Assembly (NCBI GenBank): GCA_024689165.1
Contig: JAILDS010000062.1
Coordinates: forward strand, 1-10,215
Direction of reading: 5' to 3'
Length of the DNA: 10,215 bases
DNA from: Clostridia bacterium
GTDB lineage: Bacteria > Bacillota > Clostridia > Oscillospirales > Acutalibacteraceae
The notes below the pieces were generated by a model. It was not told where the DNA came from and made no database searches. It worked only from the letters and a program-made list of their open reading frames with translations. This document shows positions 1-4,170 of the stretch, in pieces. The translations under genes and the position numbers were made by a program. Positions within the stretch are counted from its first letter, which is position 1, and each line of letters starts with the position of its first letter.

Positions 1-1
1 A

Positions 2-169
2 GATATTTCACTTCTCACCGAAGCGATGGGACAGTACAGAAGAGAGATAAAGATCTGCGACCGTATCCTCGACGACGCTCCGGAGATCGAAAAACAGATG
101 AAGTATATCAAAGAACGTACGGAGATGCAGCGTCAGCGGAACAGGAACAGAGGAGGCTGGGAACGGTAA
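2..169 (+). CDS. C-terminal end of a relaxase/mobilization-like protein (partial)
   Basis: An open frame enters from the left edge and ends at TAA 167-169, leaving 55 residues. It is highly charged and probably helical: a heptad-like stretch (REIKICDRILDDAPEI) is followed by a basic Arg/Asn/Gln-rich tail ending in GGWER. Relaxases of Tn1549-like and related Firmicutes integrative elements often end in a similar charged helix with a conserved Cys followed by an Arg/Lys tail, and such genes commonly lie a short way upstream of the integrase. The assignment therefore rests on style and context; no catalytic motif is in the window. It could be another accessory conjugation protein. If correct, it would nick oriT and lead DNA transfer. 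About 105 bases separate its stop from the next start. Confidence 0.45.
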   Translation, partial: DISLLTEAMGQYRREIKICDRILDDAPEIEKQMKYIKERTEMQRQRNRNRGGWER

Positions 170-274
170 AAAAAATGATAATACCAGCAACGGGTTATGA
201 CCGTACACGCTATTATGAAACACACTTTTGAAGCGTCATGATCTCCGAATCAAATCAATCATTGGAGGAAAATC

Positions 275-531
275 ATGTCTAATTATTTCGACAAATACAA
301 GAGGACTTTCAACTATGACATCGGCAGAATGGTACCGATGCCGGAGTCGCCGTTCTCTTTCAGAGCCGACGACAGCTTCCGAAATCTCGTGGAAAGCATC
401 AGGCAGTACGGGCTGCTGGAACCAATCGTCGTTATACCGCATCGAGAGTACAGCGGAAAGTACGAGATCGTATCCCGAAGCCTTTTGTCATCGATTATCT
501 GATAGGTGATACTGCGGAATCCCTTGCGTAA
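275..531 (+). pseudogene. ParB-like N-terminal domain, truncated and frameshifted
   Basis: ATG 275 follows a strong ribosome site (GGAGG, 263-267). The first 65 or so residues resemble the ParB/Spo0J N-terminal nuclease-like fold: a lead with MVPMPESPF, then SFRNLVESIRQYGLLEPIVV, then YEIVS. In intact proteins YEIV is normally followed at once by the GHRR motif and a helix-turn-helix domain. Here the frame runs into RSLLSSII and stops at 500-502. A +1 shift at about 470 would read on for 20 codons (IPKPFVIDYLIGDTAESLA) to TAA 529-531. A family of roughly 200-300 residues is thus reduced to about 75-85, with no HTH and no GHRR. I read it as an internally deleted remnant. ParB-like genes occur in many Firmicutes integrative elements beside relaxase genes, which fits the neighbours. 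Any product would lack DNA binding through the HTH. Confidence 0.6.
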
Positions 532-545
532 AACAATCCGCACAT

Positions 546-574
546 TTGATAAGTTATAAAAATCCCGTTATACT
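546..574 (+). promoter_or_regulatory. Sigma-A type promoter for the integrase gene
   Basis: TTGATA (546-551) and TATACT (569-574) are separated by exactly 17 bases, close to the consensus. Transcription would begin near 581, about 45 bases before the integrase start. The integrase therefore has its own promoter, independent of the upstream conjugation genes. Seen in sequence; activity is inferred. Confidence 0.65.
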
Positions 575-625
575 GCCTATGTCGATGGCAGACGGGAAAT
601 CGAAAACTGCGACAGGAGGAAAAAT

Positions 626-1825
626 ATGATTGCAGCTTATCTCAGAGATCGAAACGGAGTCTATTATACGGATCTCCGTTACACAGACGCCGACGGAAAG
701 CGCCGGCAGGAATGCAAAACTACGGGGCTGAAGGTGAAAGGCAACAAGCATCGCGCCGAGGTCATTCTGGAGGAACGCAGCCTTGAACTGGAAAAGAGGC
801 TCTTTCTGAAGCTGAATCCGGAAGAGGCCGTCCGAAACGAAAAAGAAATCGCTTTTACTGTTTTTCTTCGGAACTGGCTGGAAATCGTAAGACCGACAGT
901 GGAGGAGACGACCTTCGGCGCGTATCACTCCGCCGTTGCCAATCGTATCATCCCGTATTTTGACGAGCGTTATCCGGGACTTAGGCTGGTAGATCTGACC
1001 CCGAAAATGATCCAGGACTATTACTCTTATGAATTGTCCCATAACGGTGTCAGCGCCAATACGATCAAGCACCGCCATGCAAATATCCATCGGGCGCTCG
1101 GTTATGCTTTTAAAACGGGGCTTCTGGATGTCAATCCGGCAGATCGGGTCGATTTGCCGAAGAAAAACGTATTCGAGACCGAGCCGTACACGGAAAAGGA
1201 TATCATGCAGCTTTTTGAGGCGGTAAAAGATACGCCGCTGGAACTGATAGTTATCCTGACCGCGTTTTACGGTTTGCGGCGTGAAGAAGTGCTGGGACTG
1301 AAATGGAACGCCGTTGATTTCGACAATCACACGATCACGATCAAAAGCGTTGTGACCGAGGCGTATCTGGACGGTAAGTGTCAGCTTGTTGAAAAGAACC
1401 GAACGAAGACGAAATCCAGTTTCCGCACGCTGCCTTTGGTCCCGCAGATCGAAAGCCTGCTGCGGCAGGCAAAAGCGCAGCAGGAAGAATACAGGGAACT
1501 TTGCGGTGACTGCTACAACATGAATTATATCGACTATGTGAACGTCAATCCGATGGGCGACCTGATCAAACCGGGCTACGTATCCCAGCAATTCCCGATT
1601 TTTCTGAAAAGAGCGGGGCTGAGGAAGATCCGCTTTCACGACCTGCGGCATTCCTGCGCGACGCTGATGTACGCAAAAGGAGTTAAGCTTAAAGACATGC
1701 AGATCTGGCTCGGTCACAGCACGATCTCGACCACGTCCAACATTTATACGCACCTGGATTTTGATTCAAAGTTGGACTCTGCGAATGCGATTTTGGGCGT
1801 TTTGACGGACGTGAGCGTTGATTAG
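626..1825 (+). CDS. int: Tyrosine recombinase / integrase of an integrative element
   Basis: This 399-residue site-specific recombinase integrates and excises DNA by strand cleavage through a 3'-phosphotyrosine. Residues 1-60 look like an arm-site-binding domain (AP2-like, with YYTDLRYTDADGKRRQ). Residues about 73-165 are the SAM-like core-binding domain, and about 185-390 the catalytic domain. The catalytic set is complete: Arg218 in GLRREEVLGLKW, Lys261 in the beta-hairpin RTKTKSSFRTLPL, His338 and Arg341 in FHDLRHSCAT, His364 in WLGHS, and nucleophile Tyr374 in NIYTH. Length is normal for phage/Tn916-Tn1549-type integrases. ATG 626 is chosen because AGGAGG (614-619) precedes it at good spacing and the domain begins at once. 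A dedicated promoter lies upstream. The gene points at a tRNA-Leu gene less than 200 bases away, the usual arrangement when the tRNA locus is the integration site. The exact family is less certain than the enzyme class. Confidence 0.95.
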   Translation: MIAAYLRDRNGVYYTDLRYTDADGKRRQECKTTGLKVKGNKHRAEVILEERSLELEKRLFLKLNPEEAVRNEKEIAFTVFLRNWLEIVRPTVEETTFGAYHSAVANRIIPYFDERYPGLRLVDLTPKMIQDYYSYELSHNGVSANTIKHRHANIHRALGYAFKTGLLDVNPADRVDLPKKNVFETEPYTEKDIMQLFEAVKDTPLELIVILTAFYGLRREEVLGLKWNAVDFDNHTITIKSVVTEAYLDGKCQLVEKNRTKTKSSFRTLPLVPQIESLLRQAKAQQEEYRELCGDCYNMNYIDYVNVNPMGDLIKPGYVSQQFPIFLKRAGLRKIRFHDLRHSCATLMYAKGVKLKDMQIWLGHSTISTTSNIYTHLDFDSKLDSANAILGVLTDVSVD

Positions 1826-1845
1826 GTGACAGTCGGTGTGTTACC
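1825..1845. repeat. Dyad GGTGACA-N7-TGTTACC at the integrase stop codon
   Basis: GGTGACA (1825-1831; its first G is the last base of the integrase stop codon) is followed after 7 bases by TGTTACC (1839-1845), which matches the inverse complement at 6 of 7 positions. The same design recurs at 2147-2171 on the other side of the tRNA. Short repeated sites just beyond int are where arm-type binding sites for the integrase N-terminal domain are expected. That role is inference; a binding site for a regulator is the alternative. Confidence 0.5.
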
Positions 1846-1957
1846 GAAAAAAGAAAAACGTTTCAAAAGATGCGCTTGTTCATGTCAAAGTGAGGATAAA
1901 CGCGTCTGCTGACAGGCAAAATGTATCGTAAAAAACGGAAGGGAGTGTAAGACAGAA

Positions 1958-2000
1958 GAAGTCCCGAAAACCGTTAAAAAACAACGCTTTTCGGGACTTC
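1958..2000 (-). terminator. Long hairpin after tRNA-Leu, probable terminator
   Basis: GAAGTCCCGAAAA (1958-1970) pairs perfectly over 13 bp with TTTTCGGGACTTC (1988-2000). An inner CGTT/AACG stem (1972-1975 with 1983-1986) sits in the loop. On the minus strand it begins 4 bases after the tRNA CCA end and is followed by a moderately T-rich run (CTTCTGTCTT), so it probably ends tRNA transcription and shields the integrase gene. On the plus strand no T tract follows. The stem contains AAGTCC, also present in the tRNA anticodon-loop core, so an additional role as a recombinase site cannot be excluded. Confidence 0.5.
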
Positions 2001-2003
2001 CGA

Positions 2004-2090
2004 TGGTGCCGGTGACCGGGCTCGAACCGGTACGAGATCGCTCTCGAAGGATTTTAAGTCCTTTATGTCTGCCAATTCCATCACACCGGC
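2004..2090 (-). tRNA. tRNA-Leu (anticodon UAA), complete with encoded CCA
   Basis: The minus strand folds into a full class II tRNA of 87 nt. The acceptor GCCGGUG (2084-2090) pairs with CACCGGC (2008-2014), then discriminator A and an encoded CCA (2004-2006). The D stem is AUG/CAU with GGCAGA in the loop. The anticodon stem AAGGA/UCCUU encloses loop CUUAAAA, giving UAA. The long variable arm CGAGA-GCGA-UCUCG is typical of tRNA-Leu, and the T arm is ACCGG-UUCGAGC-CCGGU. All stems pair. It reads UUA (and UUG by wobble). Its 3' end faces the integrase. I see no good promoter in the 180 bases immediately upstream; the nearest minus-strand promoter is at 2371-2399, beyond a truncated second tRNA-Leu. 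Whether it is a host gene or element cargo is discussed in the findings. Confidence 0.95.
2052..2061. repeat. Copy 1 of att-like direct repeat (anticodon loop of the intact tRNA-Leu)
   Basis: TTTTAAGTCC (2052-2061) covers the anticodon loop and part of the stem of the complete tRNA-Leu. It recurs exactly at 2272-2281 in the truncated tRNA-Leu, 220 bp away in the same orientation. Anticodon loops are a known crossover location for tyrosine integrases. This copy may be homologous simply because both loci are tRNA-Leu(UAA), so its status as a true att core is uncertain. Confidence 0.5.
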
Positions 2091-2146
2091 TGGTGGGAGA
2101 TAGCGCACAGGATTTTTGATGATTCCGGGAACATTCCGCGAACGTT

Positions 2147-2171
2147 TTGGTGACAAATCCGGTGTCACCAA
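2147..2171. repeat. Perfect 9-bp dyad TTGGTGACA-N7-TGTCACCAA
   Basis: TTGGTGACA (2147-2155) and TGTCACCAA (2163-2171) are exact inverse complements separated by 7 bases. It shares the GGTGACA half-site and the 7-base spacer with the dyad at 1825-1845. No T tract follows on either strand, so a terminator is unlikely. It sits between the intact tRNA-Leu and the truncated one. If it is an integrase arm site, the mobile element extends at least to here, beyond the complete tRNA gene. Confidence 0.55.
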
Positions 2172-2270
2172 GCGGAAAAAGTTTAAAAAACCGGGTTTTC
2201 AGGGCTGATTTTGGACACAAACGGGCGAAAATGTCTATTAAAGTCCGAAAAATGGCGGATTTCGCATGAG

Positions 2271-2310
2271 TTTTTAAGTCCAAGGCGTCTGCCTATTTCG
2301 CCACACCAGC
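2271..2310 (-). pseudogene. 5' half of a second tRNA-Leu(UAA), cut at the anticodon loop
   Basis: Read on the minus strand from 2310, the sequence has acceptor GCUGGUG, U8-G9, a GGCG/CGCC D stem with GGCAGA in the loop, then UUGGA and anticodon loop CUUAAAA. This is the exact layout of a tRNA-Leu(UAA) 5' half. After the loop, homology ends: the expected UCCAA, long variable arm, T arm and CACCAGC-CCA are absent, and unrelated A/T-rich DNA follows (2270 downwards). It differs from the intact neighbour in acceptor, D stem and anticodon stem, so it is not a recent copy of it. A near-perfect promoter (2371-2399) lies about 60 bases upstream. I interpret it as the host tRNA gene broken by insertion of the element to the left. 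No 3' half is visible in this window. Confidence 0.75.
2272..2281. repeat. Copy 2 of att-like direct repeat, probable element boundary (attR-like)
   Basis: TTTTAAGTCC here marks precisely where tRNA homology stops in the truncated tRNA-Leu. That is the expected position of an attachment core when a tyrosine recombinase uses the anticodon loop. Element DNA would lie to the left and chromosome to the right. Confidence 0.5.
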
Positions 2311-2370
2311 AGGTTTTGAGTCCGAAATATCTTTTTTCGGAATCCGGAGGTCGGGATCGGCCCGTGCCGG

Positions 2371-2399
2371 ATTATAGAATAATACGGCTCAAAAATCAA
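2371..2399 (-). promoter_or_regulatory. Minus-strand promoter upstream of the tRNA-Leu fragment
   Basis: On the minus strand, TTGATT (2394-2399) and a perfect TATAAT (2371-2376) are separated by 17 bases. Initiation near 2364 would transcribe the tRNA-Leu fragment at 2310 and, with no terminator in between that I can see, could run on into the complete tRNA-Leu at 2090. It is the best minus-strand promoter in the tRNA region. Confidence 0.65.
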
Positions 2400-2415
2400 T
2401 CGGTTTAAAAAACTT

Positions 2416-2444
2416 TTGACAATAAAGCCCAAAAAATATACAAT
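2416..2444 (+). promoter_or_regulatory. Sigma-A type promoter for the gene at 2517
   Basis: A perfect TTGACA (2416-2421) and TACAAT (2439-2444) are 17 bases apart, giving a start near 2451. The leader of about 65 bases contains an inverted repeat (GCCGCG ... CGCGGC, roughly 2455-2476). This promoter is back to back with the tRNA promoter at 2371-2399, with only 16 bases between the two -35 boxes. Confidence 0.65.
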
Positions 2445-2516
2445 GCCTGTGAACAGCCGCGCGCGGATGACCGCGGCACTACAATACTATCATCCTTCGG
2501 AAAGCGGGAGCAGAGA

Positions 2517-4085
2517 ATGAACCATCCAATGAAAATCGGCTACAACAGCTTTGATTCCGACTGCCTGTCGGGGTCGCCGACCTTCGACTACGCCGCTCTT
2601 CAGGGAGGGGTGGATTATATGGTGTGCCACTTCGACTCGTATCTGTACCGTTTTGAGGACGCCTGCAGGAACGCCGCCGCGGTCGCCGCGCGGATAAAGG
2701 AGCTCGGGCTCGATTTTATCGCGAACTTCGAGTTCCAAAACTTCCGGCTCGACACGGTCGGGCCCGACGGGTACGACTGGGCGAACAGGCCTGACGGGTC
2801 GCACCGCCTGCGTCTCGACAGGCGCTATATCGAATCTCTCGGTTCCGCCGGGAACCTCGCCGGCATTGAGTACGACGAGTTCGAGCACACTGTAATCAAC
2901 CGCAACCTGTCCATCCTGCTCGGCGCGAAGAAGGACGTGCCCGTGTTCGCCGACGAGCCGTGCGGCGGCCGGGATGAGTGCTCGCCGTCGGTCGCCGCCC
3001 ACGACAGGCTGAAGCGCCTGCTCGCCGGGTACGTTTCGGAGCTCAGGGCCTCCGGAGCGCCCGCGCTGTGCGGGGAGCACGTTTTCCCGGTGCTGTTCCA
3101 TCTGTTCGCCGAAAACGGCATCATCCCGAATTTCAAGAGCCAGAAGGAGAGCTACTCCAACATCCAGTTCTCCATCGCCGCCGGAGCTGCCCTGCAGTAC
3201 GGCACCCCGCTTTACAACTGCGTCGACCTCTGGCACAAAAACACCAACCCCGGGCACTCGCCCGAGGAGATGTACTCGAACCTCGTCTTCGCGTTTCTCG
3301 CCGGCATCGACAGGGTATACGTCGAGTCCGTCCACGCTTTCTTCGACAGCCCCGCTCCCGGCGGCTCGCCGGACGGCGGGAACGCGCCGGTCTACAACGA
3401 ATACGGCAGGGCCTTCACACGGTTTGCAACCGAATACCGCGGGAAAGAGCGCGAATGGTCCTTCCGCGATTACAGGCCGAAGATCGGCATCATCCACATG
3501 GACGACACCTTCTGGGGGCAGGGGCCCTTCAAATTCATGTGGAAGCCCATGCTCTACGGCGACCCCGCCGTCAGGCCGACCCGCAGGAACGCCGAATACA
3601 TAAGGGCGATACGCCTTATCAGCCACAAGGACTCGCAGAAGCGCTCGCTGGGCTGGGACAGGATCTGGCCCACGTCCCTGATGAAGCACCGTTCCTTCGC
3701 GTCCGTGAACTCCCTCGCCGTTTTCGACGAAAACGTGACCAAGGAACGCCTCGAATGCCTCGAGCTGCTGTTCCTGACGGGCGACAGCATCTCTCAGGGC
3801 ACGATGAACGCCGTCATCTCGCTCGTTCGGGACGGCGGGCTGACGGTCGTCTGCCCGAAACGCTTTGCCCCGCCGGAGATCTCCAACGGCGTAAAGGGAC
3901 GCTACAGCGAGGTGAGGTACGGCAAGGGGCTGTTCATCGTCACCGACAGGCTCGATTCGCCGCGCCTGAAATACCGTCTGACCCCGTTTCTGGGCAAAAA
4001 GGGCGAGATGACCCTGAGATTCGCCGACCGCGAGTTCAGAATGAAAATAAGCCCGAACGGGGAAACGTTCGAGGTGATCGAATAA
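2517..4085 (+). CDS. Putative TIM-barrel glycoside-hydrolase-like protein, family not recognised
   Basis: A 522-residue protein without a signal peptide or membrane segments, so probably cytoplasmic. Residues 1-310 look like an alpha/beta barrel of the glycoside hydrolase clan: alternating strand-like segments (MKIGYNSF, DFIANFEFQNF, AGIEYDEFEH, LCGEHVFPVLF, LYNCVDLWH, DRVYVESVHAFF) carry acidic and aromatic residues at strand ends. Glu118/Glu121, Glu187 and Glu270 are plausible catalytic acids, but I cannot assign them. Residues 320-345 (KIGIIHMDDTFWGQGPFKFMW) start a second part. Residues about 410-450 (LLFLTGDSISQ ... LVRDGGLTVVCPKRF) resemble the glutamine-amidotransferase-like domain that follows the barrel in some beta-galactosidase families, and a short beta-rich tail ends the protein. 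ATG 2517 is preferred over the Met at codon 5 because GGGAG lies about 8 bases upstream. It is a single-gene unit with its own promoter and terminator. The barrel fold and glycan role are inferred; substrate unknown. Confidence 0.6.
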   Translation: MNHPMKIGYNSFDSDCLSGSPTFDYAALQGGVDYMVCHFDSYLYRFEDACRNAAAVAARIKELGLDFIANFEFQNFRLDTVGPDGYDWANRPDGSHRLRLDRRYIESLGSAGNLAGIEYDEFEHTVINRNLSILLGAKKDVPVFADEPCGGRDECSPSVAAHDRLKRLLAGYVSELRASGAPALCGEHVFPVLFHLFAENGIIPNFKSQKESYSNIQFSIAAGAALQYGTPLYNCVDLWHKNTNPGHSPEEMYSNLVFAFLAGIDRVYVESVHAFFDSPAPGGSPDGGNAPVYNEYGRAFTRFATEYRGKEREWSFRDYRPKIGIIHMDDTFWGQGPFKFMWKPMLYGDPAVRPTRRNAEYIRAIRLISHKDSQKRSLGWDRIWPTSLMKHRSFASVNSLAVFDENVTKERLECLELLFLTGDSISQGTMNAVISLVRDGGLTVVCPKRFAPPEISNGVKGRYSEVRYGKGLFIVTDRLDSPRLKYRLTPFLGKKGEMTLRFADREFRMKISPNGETFEVIE

Positions 4086-4114
4086 TAAAGTCCGGCGACG
4101 GCTGACAGATCAAG

Positions 4115-4153
4115 AGAGCCGACGGAAACGGTTCCGCCGGCTCTTTCTTTTTT
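4115..4153 (+). terminator. Rho-independent terminator between convergent genes
   Basis: AGAGCCG (4115-4121) pairs with CGGCTCT (4138-4144). After one A/C mismatch an inner CGGAA/TTCCG stem closes on loop ACGG, and TTCTTTTTT follows (4145-4153). It terminates the gene ending at 4085. On the opposite strand the same stem lies just beyond the stop of the leucine-rich repeat gene, but its downstream T tract is poor, so minus-strand termination would be weaker. Confidence 0.85.
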
Positions 4154-4170
4154 CGCTTTGTTTTCGGGCG

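Noticed and set aside
579..629. A 16-codon ORF (MSMADGKSK...) ending in an ATGA overlap with the integrase start
   Set aside because: Its ATG lies at or before the predicted transcription start of the integrase promoter, and it has no ribosome site. The overlap is probably chance.
554..1753. A 399-codon open frame on the minus strand opposite the integrase gene
   Set aside because: It mirrors the integrase codons, its protein shows no domain, and the plus-strand gene has all catalytic residues, a promoter and a ribosome site.
1885..2283. A 132-codon minus-strand frame running through the tRNA-Leu
   Set aside because: It overlaps the complete tRNA and the terminator-like hairpin and resembles no protein.
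2321..2341. Hairpin TCCGAAA/TTTCGGA between the tRNA fragment and its promoter
   Set aside because: Only 7 bp, A/T-rich, with no T tract on the minus strand; I do not support it as a terminator.
2490..3689. Long open frames opposite and out of frame with the GH-like gene (also 2978-4105 on the plus strand)
   Set aside because: They are by-products of GC-rich codon usage: low-complexity Arg/Val/Gly/Pro-rich translations without recognisable motifs or ribosome sites.
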